Shown: positions 15,651 through 22,669 of the stretch, piece by piece
How the letters are laid out: each line of letters starts with the position of its first letter
Numbering within the stretch: position 1 is the stretch's first letter
Source: Candidatus Eisenbacteria bacterium
GTDB taxonomy: Bacteria; Eisenbacteria; RBG-16-71-46
NCBI GenBank assembly: GCA_035712145.1
Contig: DASTBI010000224.1
Coordinates: 1 to 55,720, forward strand
Length of the DNA stretch: 55,720 nt
Reading direction: 5' to 3'
Translations under genes and position numbers: made by a program
Notes under the pieces: generated by a model
What the model saw: the letters and a program-made list of their open reading frames with translations, nothing else
The model's database searches: none
What the model was told of the DNA's origin: nothing

Positions 15651-17291
15651 TCAGCGCACCAGCACCATCTTGTGGTTGAACTCCTGCTTGCCGACGTTGA
15701 GGCGCGACAGGTAGACGCCGGCCGGAAGGCTTCGGCCCTGGTCGTCCGTCCCGTTCCACATCACCTCGTTGAGGCCGGGGGAGAAGCGATTCGCGAACGT
15801 GCGCACCAGCCGGCCGCCGGCGTCGTAGATACGCAGCGTGACCGCGCCGCGCTCGCCCGCTGCCAGCACCAGCGAGATCCGCGTCCACGGGCGTACCGGG
15901 TTCGGCGAGTTGCCGAGCAGCCGGGTCGACGAGGGCGCCACCGCGGCCCCGCCAAGCGACAGCCGCGTGTACGCGCTCGCCGAAGGACCATCGGGATAGC
16001 TTGAACGCGCCGAGATCCGCACCATGACCTCGCCGGCGCCGGATGCGGCTCGGAGATCCTCGTCCCGCAGCGGCAGCGTATGGATGCCTGCCGGCAGGAC
16101 GCCCGCCGTGCGGCGCAGGATCGACTGGCCGCCGGCATCCAGGAGCTCGAGCGTCACGTTCGCCTGATCGGTGAGCGTGAAGCGGGCCGCGGGTGGCGCG
16201 CCCCCGACCATGGCGAGCTGCGATAGGTCGAGGCCGAGGCTCCACTGACGCATGCCGCTGTTCCCGGCCCACTGGTCGACGGAGAATCCGCTGGGCTGTC
16301 CCACGCGAGTCACGGTGCCGGCACGGTGATCGCGCACCGTCACGAACGGCACGTGGAAGCTGCGCGGGCGCGACACGTCGGAGCGCAGCTCGGCCACCGC
16401 GGTGAGGCTGGGGCCGAATTTGCGCACGACGCCTTGCTGCGGCGCCGACGCGTAGAGGTTGCCCCACTGATCGGTCGACAGCGCGGTGACCACGTCGGCG
16501 TCCTGGGTGACTTCGCCGATCCACTGGAGGCTCGCGCCCTGGTCGCGAAGGTGGACGATGCGTCGCGTGTGCGCGTCGGCCACGTACACCTCACGCGTGC
16601 TCGCGCCCTGCGAGCGACCGACGGCGATGGCCATGGGACCGGCGAAGCGCCCGCGGCCGCTGCCGAGCTCGCCCACCGTGGCGGAGAGCTGCGCCCCCTG
16701 CGACCCCAGGGTGAACGACGCCACCCGGTTGCGGCCGCTGTCGGCCACGTACAGCACGTCGTCCCCGGGCTTGAACGGCGTTCCGCCGTCCGAGTACGCC
16801 ACGCCGTTCGGAGCATGAAGGCCGCGAATCTCGTAGAGCGGCGTCAGCGTGATCTGATCGAACTCGGTGCGCGCCTGCAGCACCACGATCCGGTCGTTGC
16901 CGGCGTCCGCCACGTACACGCGGCCGGCTTCGTCGGCCGCCAGGCCGCGCGGCTGGCGCAGCCGACCCAGCGCGGACTGAGCGCCGTCGAAGGCCCTCAA
17001 CGTCTTGCCAGGCTCACCGAACACCAGCCGGTTCCACGCGGGATCGGAGACGATGGCGAAAGTGCGGGTCTCGACGTAGGGAAAGGCGTCGTAGACGTCC
17101 ACGGTGCCGAGCGTGACCGCCGAGTAGGGGTTCGAGAACAGATCGCGTCCCACCTGATCACGGGCGACGCTCCGGGTCAGAGCGTCCAGACCAAGGTCCG
17201 GCGCGATGCGGGACCTGTCGAAAGTGCCGGCCAGCAGCGGCGTGGCCGCCGCGAGCAGCATGCCGAGCATCAATGGCAACGATCGTCGCAC
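15651..17291 (-). CDS. Secreted NHL-repeat beta-propeller with FlgD-like / type IX sorting C-terminal domain
   Basis: A 546-aa protein whose signal peptide covers residues 1-21. NHL-type repeats lie at about 90-300: LRQPRGLAADEAGRVYVADAGNDRI, then LYVADSGRNRV, VYVADAHTRRI and LSTDQWGNLYASAP. A middle beta-domain follows. The C-terminal 85 residues have the FlgD-Ig / T9SS type A pattern: NSPNPVRPWTRI, LRIYDAGGRLVRTF, MWNGTDDQGRSLPAGVYLSRL and a final KMVLVR. GTG 17291 is chosen for the AGAGGAG six bases upstream. This C-terminal domain directs proteins to the surface in bacteria with type IX secretion. No T9SS core gene is seen in the window, so the route is inferred. Confidence 0.87.
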   Translation of the reverse strand: MRRSLPLMLGMLLAAATPLLAGTFDRSRIAPDLGLDALTRSVARDQVGRDLFSNPYSAVTLGTVDVYDAFPYVETRTFAIVSDPAWNRLVFGEPGKTLRAFDGAQSALGRLRQPRGLAADEAGRVYVADAGNDRIVVLQARTEFDQITLTPLYEIRGLHAPNGVAYSDGGTPFKPGDDVLYVADSGRNRVASFTLGSQGAQLSATVGELGSGRGRFAGPMAIAVGRSQGASTREVYVADAHTRRIVHLRDQGASLQWIGEVTQDADVVTALSTDQWGNLYASAPQQGVVRKFGPSLTAVAELRSDVSRPRSFHVPFVTVRDHRAGTVTRVGQPSGFSVDQWAGNSGMRQWSLGLDLSQLAMVGGAPPAARFTLTDQANVTLELLDAGGQSILRRTAGVLPAGIHTLPLRDEDLRAASGAGEVMVRISARSSYPDGPSASAYTRLSLGGAAVAPSSTRLLGNSPNPVRPWTRISLVLAAGERGAVTLRIYDAGGRLVRTFANRFSPGLNEVMWNGTDDQGRSLPAGVYLSRLNVGKQEFNHKMVLVR

Positions 17292-17322
17292 GTCAGGCTC
17301 CTCTCCTCGTTGGCCATCATGG

Positions 17323-18471
17323 CTAGAATCTGAAATCCAGTCCGGTTTCCAGGATGTCTGCGGAGTAGTTGTTGCTGTTGAAGTAGCGCTCGTAACCGAT
17401 GACCAGCGCGCTCCGGCCGAGCCACGGCGTGCTCCCGGCCAGCGTCGCGAGGTCGAAGTTGAACGACAGCCCGAACAGGTGGGCCGCCAGCGGTCCGACG
17501 CGGTAGTCCCCGCTCAGGTATCCGTCGATGCCGTTGGTGGTCAGGTATTCGTCGCGGTAGAAGCGAGCCGCCGTCTGCGTGTAGTAGCGGTACTGGTAGC
17601 GGACGAACATGCCCTGGGTGATGTACTGGCTGAGCTTCGACGACAGCTCGTGCGACGAGATACCCCAATCGTCGTTGTAGAGCCGATAGCTGAGCCGCAC
17701 GCTCGAGCGGTTGTCGAAGTAGCGGTTGAGCTTGAGAAACGCGTCGCGCCTCTGGCGCTGGTCCGGATGTCGCTCGGGGACGTTCGTGCCGCCGGCGTAC
17801 ACGTTGCGGTAGGGGTTGTGCTGGAGACCCTCGACGACGTTGTACTCGACGCCGTAGCGAAGCAGCGTCGTCGGTGAGATCACCTGCGTGGCCACCACGT
17901 TCCAATGGAGCGTGGTCTTGGTCGATGCGGCGGTCTGCGTGTCGTCGTCGGCCAGCGGATCGATGTCGTCCCAGCCGTAGCTCGAGCCGAACGACAGATT
18001 GACATGCTGGTTCATCAGCTCCAGGTCGTAACGTCCCGCGATCTGCTGGGCCAGGTAGTCGCTCTCGGTCGACACGTAGTAGTCGAGCGCCGCGGGTCCG
18101 CGGCTGACCCCGCCCTGGAACTCGTTGCGCACCTTCACGAAGTCCTGGTAGGCGTTGCCTGAGATCGGACGGCTGGCGGTGGTGATCGCGTCCACCGCTT
18201 CCTGGCTGCCGACGGGCGCTAGGACGCCGGGAATCGAGACCTGCTCCGTGTTCCAGTGGAACGAGAGGCCCACCTGGCTCGGCAGCGTCAGGTTGTAATC
18301 AGCCATGTAGGACCTCACGCCCACGTGATCCGAGTCCGCGAAGTAGCGGAACAAGGGGCCCACCGTCTGTTCGTCGAAGGCCATGCCGGACTCCGCCGAG
18401 CGCGCGGCGCATGCCGCCATCCCGGCGACCAACGCCAGGACTGCCCGCGCGTCTCTCAGTTGCACGCGCAC
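17323..18471 (-). CDS. DUF3570 outer-membrane beta-barrel protein
   Basis: A 382-aa protein with a signal peptide (to about residue 27) and about sixteen amphipathic strands, for example SYMADYNLTLPSQVGLSFHW, NVSFGS-type hairpins, SSVRLSYRLYND and MFVRYQYRYYTQTAARFY. It ends ILETGLDFRF with a terminal Phe. Length and motifs match the DUF3570 family. The GTG start overlaps the DUF4266 gene by 16 bases, and TlpA lies just before that. I recall DUF3570, DUF4266, TlpA and ApbE genes recurring together in diverse bacteria, which suggests an outer-membrane component of a redox or metal system. The biochemical role is unknown. Confidence 0.9.
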   Translation of the reverse strand: MRVQLRDARAVLALVAGMAACAARSAESGMAFDEQTVGPLFRYFADSDHVGVRSYMADYNLTLPSQVGLSFHWNTEQVSIPGVLAPVGSQEAVDAITTASRPISGNAYQDFVKVRNEFQGGVSRGPAALDYYVSTESDYLAQQIAGRYDLELMNQHVNLSFGSSYGWDDIDPLADDDTQTAASTKTTLHWNVVATQVISPTTLLRYGVEYNVVEGLQHNPYRNVYAGGTNVPERHPDQRQRRDAFLKLNRYFDNRSSVRLSYRLYNDDWGISSHELSSKLSQYITQGMFVRYQYRYYTQTAARFYRDEYLTTNGIDGYLSGDYRVGPLAAHLFGLSFNFDLATLAGSTPWLGRSALVIGYERYFNSNNYSADILETGLDFRF

Positions 18472-18695
18472 CCACCGCCCGCACCGCCGTTGCCGCCGGT
18501 CGAGCCCTCACGAGCCTCGAATGACTTCGTCAGTCGCGCGTCTTCCCTGGCTTCCGCCTTGAACGACATGATTCGATCGGTGAGACGCTCCCGCTGATAA
18601 GGGCGCACCATCGCGCAGCCGGAGACGAAGCTCACAAGCAGGCCCAGCATCGCCAGCGCCAGCACCGATCGTGTGCCGCGTCCTGAAGCGCTCAT
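18456..18695 (-). CDS. DUF4266 small lipoprotein with Gly/Cys-rich tail
   Basis: A 79-aa protein with a lipobox VSGC (C27). The DUF4266 core is at about 28-58: MVRPYQRERLTDRIMSF. The last 16 residues are EGSTGGNGGAGGGCACN, with two cysteines separated by one residue. The core and tail together identify the family. The start overlaps the TlpA stop by 4 bases and the end overlaps DUF3570, so production is coupled to a thioredoxin and a barrel. The tail could bind metal, be oxidised or reduced by the neighbouring thioredoxin, or carry a modification. None of these is shown. Confidence 0.9.
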   Translation of the reverse strand: MSASGRGTRSVLALAMLGLLVSFVSGCAMVRPYQRERLTDRIMSFKAEAREDARLTKSFEAREGSTGGNGGAGGGCACN

Positions 18696-19288
18696 CGCGT
18701 TTCTCCCTCGGCCACGGCCGGCTGCGCCGCGACCAGCTGTTGCGTGCGATCGACCAGGCCCTTGATCGAGGCCTCGCTGGCGCCGAGCGTGGTGAAGGCG
18801 ACCTGGCCTTCACGGTCCAGCACCATCGTGAACGGCAGATGGGTGAGGTCGAGCGTGCGAGCCAGCCCCTGCGGTCCGTCGTGCACCACGGTCATCCGCA
18901 GCTTCTGCCGAGCGGCGAAGCGCCGCGCGTTCTCGATCTCCTCGTCGACCGAGATCGCCACCACGCGTCCGCCGCGACGCCGGATCTCCGCGTTCAGGAC
19001 ATCCAGGCGCGCCAGCTCGCGCCGGCACGGCGTGCACCACGAGGCCCAGAAGTTGACGACCACGACCTCGCCGCGCAGGCCGTCCAGGGTCATCGCCTTT
19101 CCGTCCAGGCCCTTCAGCGTGTGGCCGCGCAGCGCCTGCCGTACCGTCGTGGCATCCACACCCAGGCCCTGGACCGGTCCGGCATGGACCGGCGGCGCCA
19201 GCGCCGCGATCGTCAGCGCGAACGCCAGCGCGGCCACGCGTGTCGCACGACCGGAGCTCCTGATTCCCATCGGCCATCGGCGGGTCAC
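18692..19288 (-). CDS. TlpA-like periplasmic thioredoxin
   Basis: A periplasmic thiol-disulfide oxidoreductase of the TlpA/ResA type, 198 aa. The N-terminal signal or anchor is at about residues 15-36. The thioredoxin domain spans about 55-185, with the active site W84-C-T-P-C88 and the cis-proline at LTHLPFT. The typical VVNFWASW precedes the active site. GTG 19288 is chosen because GGGAGG lies six bases upstream; the internal ATG at 19270 has no good ribosome site. It follows the HzsA-like cytochrome gene by 13 bases and overlaps DUF4266 by ATGA. Likely jobs are reducing the DUF4266 cysteines or apocytochrome CxxCH pairs in this locus. Confidence 0.92.
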   Translation of the reverse strand: MTRRWPMGIRSSGRATRVAALAFALTIAALAPPVHAGPVQGLGVDATTVRQALRGHTLKGLDGKAMTLDGLRGEVVVVNFWASWCTPCRRELARLDVLNAEIRRRGGRVVAISVDEEIENARRFAARQKLRMTVVHDGPQGLARTLDLTHLPFTMVLDREGQVAFTTLGASEASIKGLVDRTQQLVAAQPAVAEGETR

Positions 19289-19301
19289 GATCGTCCTCCC
19301 A

Positions 19302-21272
19302 TCACTTGTACTGGGCGCCGAGCAGCACCCAGAGGTTGAACTGACGCCGCTCCTCGGCCGTGAGCGTGCCGGGGTGCGATCCCTGTCCGGCCCGGCCGCC
19401 GACACCGAGCACGTAGTCGATGAGGCGCGAGCGTCGCGGGAAGGCCGGGACCACCACCTGGTTGGCCATCGACATCGACTCGCCGGAGAGGTTCACGTAC
19501 CCGCGCGGGAAGACGCGGCCCATCATCGTGGTGTCGGGGACCGCGGTCAGATCCAGGTTGCCGGCCGCGGCGGTGGTGTCCACCCCGTTGATGGTCGGCT
19601 GGTGGCACGACACGCACTTGGCCGCGACGATCGGCCCGATCGTCTGCTCGTAGTTGATGACCTGGTACTGCGACGGCGGCACGTTGAGGTCGTGCGCCGG
19701 ATAGAGGGCCGCCGTCGGATTCGGATTGGTCGGCTGTGGTCCGCCGGCGACGCGGTCCTCGTGACAGCCGATGCAGCGGTTGAACTCCTCGCCCGGGCGT
19801 ACGTAGAGATGGGTGCGCTTCACGACGAAGCCGCGCCCGTTCTGATCGAGCGAGGCGAAGCTGATCGGCGTGTTGGCCGGCACCTTGATGCGGAACGAGC
19901 CGTCCGGATAGACCGGGGCCATGCCGATCAGGGCGCGCTTCTCGAACTCGTTGGCCGAGAAGTTGTTCATTTCCCCGGCCACCGTCGGCCGCGCCACCAG
20001 CACCGCGATGCTGTCGATCGGGTCGACGCCCCGCTGCGGGCGCTCCTGGCCGTCGTTGAGGCCGCGATTGAACACGTCCTGCGCCAGGAACACGCCGTAG
20101 TCGAGATTGCGGTCGAGGGTGGAAGGCAGCACCGGCGGCTTCGGGCGCGGCGCCAGCAGCTGGGCGTCGTACTCGTTGCTGTTGGGGTCGTTGAAGAGGA
20201 ACGTCAGGTTGCCCAGCGAGAAGGTGGCGGGGTCGGCGGTGGTGCCGGCGCCCTGCTGGTTTAGCGTGAAGGTGTAGAGCGCATAGTCGACGTCGCCTTC
20301 CGTGGCGGCCGGAAGCGTGTACGACGCCACGAAGCGGTTGTTGCCGATCGCCACCGGGTACTTGAACGCGCCGTAGGGCCACGGCTCGCCGTCGTTGTTG
20401 ACCTGCGTGGTGACGACGTCCCAGTGGGTCGAGGTCGATCCGTTGGCCGGGTCCGCGGGGCCTTGCTCGAGTTTGAGCACCGCGATCGGGCCGGCGTCCT
20501 CCTCGATCATGGTGGACTCGATCGCGATCAGGCGGCCGTCCGGCGTCGGCGTGGCGTGGAAGAAGTTGCGGCCGTGCGGGCCGAACATGTGGAAGGTGCC
20601 GCTGCCGTCGGGCTTGGTGAAGAACAGCGGGAAGCGGTTCACCGTTCCGAAGTGCTCCCAGCGCGTGTAGACGATGTGCCCGTCCGGCAGGAGCGTGGGG
20701 TCGAAGTCGTCGCTCTGGTTGAAGCTGACGCGCTCCATGTTGCCGCCGTTCATGTCACACACGTACAGGCGCTCGGACGGCGCGTGGTTGTACTCGTCCA
20801 TCTCGCCGTCGCGCGAGCTGGTGAACATGATCCGGCCGTCCGGGAGGTAGAGCGGGTCGAAATCGTGCCCGCCGCCGTTCGTGACCTGGCGCAGACCGGT
20901 GCCGTCGGCGTTGATCTCGTAGATGTTGCGGTTGCCGCCGCCGGGAGGCCGCATGGAGAACAGGATCCGCTTGCCGTCGAACGACACCGCGGGATCGCTG
21001 ATGCTCGCTCCCGTGAAGTTGGTGATCGGCGTGACCACCCCGTCGGGCGCGATGGGGGAGAGCTTGTACAGGTTCCCGCTCGCCCATGAGCGGTTGAGCG
21101 TCTCCTCGCCGTTGGTCTTCACGAACACCAGGGCGTCGGTGGTCTGTTCCTGCTGGATCAAATCGTCGGGCGCGCTGTCGCGACAGCCGGTGGCAAGGAG
21201 CTGCAGCAGGATGCCGACCGTCAGCAGCGAGCGGCAGACGCCGCCGGCTCTCATTACCATTCGTTCACGCAT
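19302..21272 (-). CDS. HzsA-related diheme lipoprotein with WD40-like (PD40) propeller
   Basis: A 656-aa lipoprotein (lipobox LATGC near residue 23). PD40-type propeller repeats cover about 60-260: SDPAVSFDGKRILFSM, FDPLYLPDGRIMFTSSRDGE and FDPTLLPDGHIVYTRW. A middle region like the hydrazine synthase alpha-subunit domain has NLDYGVFLAQDVFNRG and VYPDGSFRIKVPANTPISF. Two c-type heme sites are C500-I-G-C-H and C553-V-S-C-H. It resembles the large group of HzsA-related proteins found outside anammox bacteria, whose reaction is unknown; there is no sign of the HzsB/C subunit. Start 21272 is the first ATG giving a clean lipoprotein signal. It probably works with the neighbouring TlpA and the cytochrome-like lipoprotein. 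Confidence 0.87.
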   Translation of the reverse strand: MRERMVMRAGGVCRSLLTVGILLQLLATGCRDSAPDDLIQQEQTTDALVFVKTNGEETLNRSWASGNLYKLSPIAPDGVVTPITNFTGASISDPAVSFDGKRILFSMRPPGGGNRNIYEINADGTGLRQVTNGGGHDFDPLYLPDGRIMFTSSRDGEMDEYNHAPSERLYVCDMNGGNMERVSFNQSDDFDPTLLPDGHIVYTRWEHFGTVNRFPLFFTKPDGSGTFHMFGPHGRNFFHATPTPDGRLIAIESTMIEEDAGPIAVLKLEQGPADPANGSTSTHWDVVTTQVNNDGEPWPYGAFKYPVAIGNNRFVASYTLPAATEGDVDYALYTFTLNQQGAGTTADPATFSLGNLTFLFNDPNSNEYDAQLLAPRPKPPVLPSTLDRNLDYGVFLAQDVFNRGLNDGQERPQRGVDPIDSIAVLVARPTVAGEMNNFSANEFEKRALIGMAPVYPDGSFRIKVPANTPISFASLDQNGRGFVVKRTHLYVRPGEEFNRCIGCHEDRVAGGPQPTNPNPTAALYPAHDLNVPPSQYQVINYEQTIGPIVAAKCVSCHQPTINGVDTTAAAGNLDLTAVPDTTMMGRVFPRGYVNLSGESMSMANQVVVPAFPRRSRLIDYVLGVGGRAGQGSHPGTLTAEERRQFNLWVLLGAQYK

Positions 21273-21306
21273 GATGTTCGGAGGTCCTCCGGTTGGCATC
21301 CCTGCG

Positions 21307-21975
21307 TCACGGTCTGATCGATCGGTAGAACGAAAGCCCGATCGTCTGTTGCAGGTAGTTGTAGGCCACGACGCCATCACGGTCCCTCTGCTTGCCCAGA
21401 ACGGTGGCCTGCGCCATCTCGGCGCGGATCGCGAGGTCGCTACGGATGTAGAACTCGAGGCCACCGCCCAGCGACAGCGCGTTCTTCGTGACCGAAGCCG
21501 CGTTGAGCGATTGACCGGGGAACACGATCATCATTCCGTACCCACCGATCAGGTACGGCTGGAAGCGGCCCGCCATGGGTTTGCGCACGATCGCGCTGAG
21601 GCTGTGCAGCACCGCATGCACCGCTTCCCCCGGGTTGTGGCTCAGCGCACCTTCGTAACCGAGCCAGCGGTTCGGGTTGTAGGAGAGACGGAAGGTGAAG
21701 AGCCGCTGCGTGCCGAGGCTTCCGTAGGCGGGGCTGAACGAGAAGCGGTGGAGGAACGCTCGCTCCCCGCCCTCGACGCGATACGGATGCTGCGCCACCT
21801 CCGGCACCAGCGCTTCGAGCCCCCGGGCCGACGGGTGGATGGGCTCGGCGTCGGCAGGCTCCGCGGGCTCGGCGGCTTCGCTCATCACCTCCAGCGAATC
21901 GACGCCTTCGTCCGGCGGCGGAGCGCTCGCCGGCGTCAGGGCGAGGAGCGTGCTCAGGAGGATGGGGGCGATCAT
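21307..21975 (-). CDS. Exported outer-membrane beta-barrel protein
   Basis: A 222-aa protein. A signal peptide covers about residues 1-18, then a Glu/Pro/Ala-rich acidic linker. From about 70 to the end there are amphipathic strands: LFTFRLSYNPNRWLGYEGAL, FQPYLIGGYGMMIVF, ALSLGGGLEFYIRSDLAIRAEMAQ and QQTIGLSFYRSIRP. The layout matches OprF-type or OMP_b-brl barrels. ATG 21975 overlaps the stop of the small lipoprotein gene (ATGA), and the HzsA-like gene starts 34 bases after its stop. It may serve as an outer-membrane pore or anchor for the redox lipoproteins. No precise family. Confidence 0.8.
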   Translation of the reverse strand: MIAPILLSTLLALTPASAPPPDEGVDSLEVMSEAAEPAEPADAEPIHPSARGLEALVPEVAQHPYRVEGGERAFLHRFSFSPAYGSLGTQRLFTFRLSYNPNRWLGYEGALSHNPGEAVHAVLHSLSAIVRKPMAGRFQPYLIGGYGMMIVFPGQSLNAASVTKNALSLGGGLEFYIRSDLAIRAEMAQATVLGKQRDRDGVVAYNYLQQTIGLSFYRSIRP

Positions 21976-22421
21976 TGCAGGCTCCCCGCCATGATCCAGG
22001 TCAGGATGGCCTGGTAATCGGGATCGCTGGTCGATGAGAACGGTTTGAAGGGATGCGGCGTGCCGCCCAGATGCGCGGCCAGCGGCGCCGTCAGGATCGG
22101 GCTCTGCGCACGCTGCGTGGCGTACACCTGGAGCACCGTCTGATCGAAGTCGAACTGCTCGTCCTTCGCGTTGGGCGGCGAGAGCTCGAAGGTTCCGCGG
22201 ATGCCGCCACCGTGACAATCGCCGGTCGCGTCACATCCCTGGCGCACCAGCACCGGCTCGACCGACTGCTGGAACTCGCTGAAGCTCAGGACCAGCGTCT
22301 GGCCGCCGCTCGGGGGCGGCGGCGGCGCGGTCGGCGTGCTGCACGCGGGAATGCCCAATGAGATCGCGAGCAGTGCGAAGCGCACGCCGGGATTCGTCCT
22401 GATCTCGTCTCGGTTCGTCAC
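21972..22421 (-). CDS. Cytochrome-c-like lipoprotein with an unusual CX5CH site
   Basis: A 149-aa lipoprotein (lipobox IPAC, C27). The mature part looks like the small cytochrome-like domains of Planctomycetes and Myxococcota. F-x-x-x-V-x-P-V-L leads to Q-G-C-D-A-T-G-D-C-H-G, then FELSPP, an LTAPL stretch with AHLGGTPHPF, and a final DYQAILTWIMAGSL. Five residues separate the two cysteines instead of two. If heme is attached, the site is noncanonical. The GTG at 22421 gives the longest form; GTG 22385 (MRFALLAISL) is a plausible shorter start. It is the first gene of the run leading through the barrel to the HzsA-like cytochrome. Confidence 0.8.
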   Translation of the reverse strand: MTNRDEIRTNPGVRFALLAISLGIPACSTPTAPPPPPSGGQTLVLSFSEFQQSVEPVLVRQGCDATGDCHGGGIRGTFELSPPNAKDEQFDFDQTVLQVYATQRAQSPILTAPLAAHLGGTPHPFKPFSSTSDPDYQAILTWIMAGSLQ

Positions 22422-22669
22422 CTGGGTCGAGTCTCCGAGTCATGCGACTTGCACGAGTCGCGCTGCGAAACGAGCCTCGGCACCGGAACGCCGGCAAAGC
22501 GTCCGCGGAGCCTTGGGACGACTCGTCATGCAGTCCCCTGGGCAATCCATTCCAAGCCTTCTTTGACAAGGCGCGCAGCATGGCTGCAAGGACTGCGCCA
22601 TGCGGGCGACGCACCACGGCACGTCGCGTGCACGTCTTCGCTGGGGCGACCGAGGCGAGCGGAATGCGT
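22422..22669 (-). other. Intergenic leader between ApbE and the cytochrome-like lipoprotein
   Basis: A gap of 248 bases in an otherwise tightly packed run, so a likely promoter site for the redox operon. A 6-bp inverted repeat with a 6-base loop (gcgact/agtcgc) occupies 22444-22461, just upstream of the start. I see no clear sigma-70 boxes and no riboswitch pattern I recognise. Confidence 0.4.

Noticed and set aside
21000-21020. T-G-A-S in the HzsA-like propeller as a possible ApbE flavinylation site
   Set aside because: The upstream Asp and spacing of the D-x-x-(S/T)-G-A-T motif are absent and the site lies in a propeller strand, so the match is likely chance.
18744-21089. Plus-strand frames of 506 and 221 residues
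   Set aside because: They are antisense to TlpA and the HzsA-like gene, both identified by WCTPC and CxxCH motifs.
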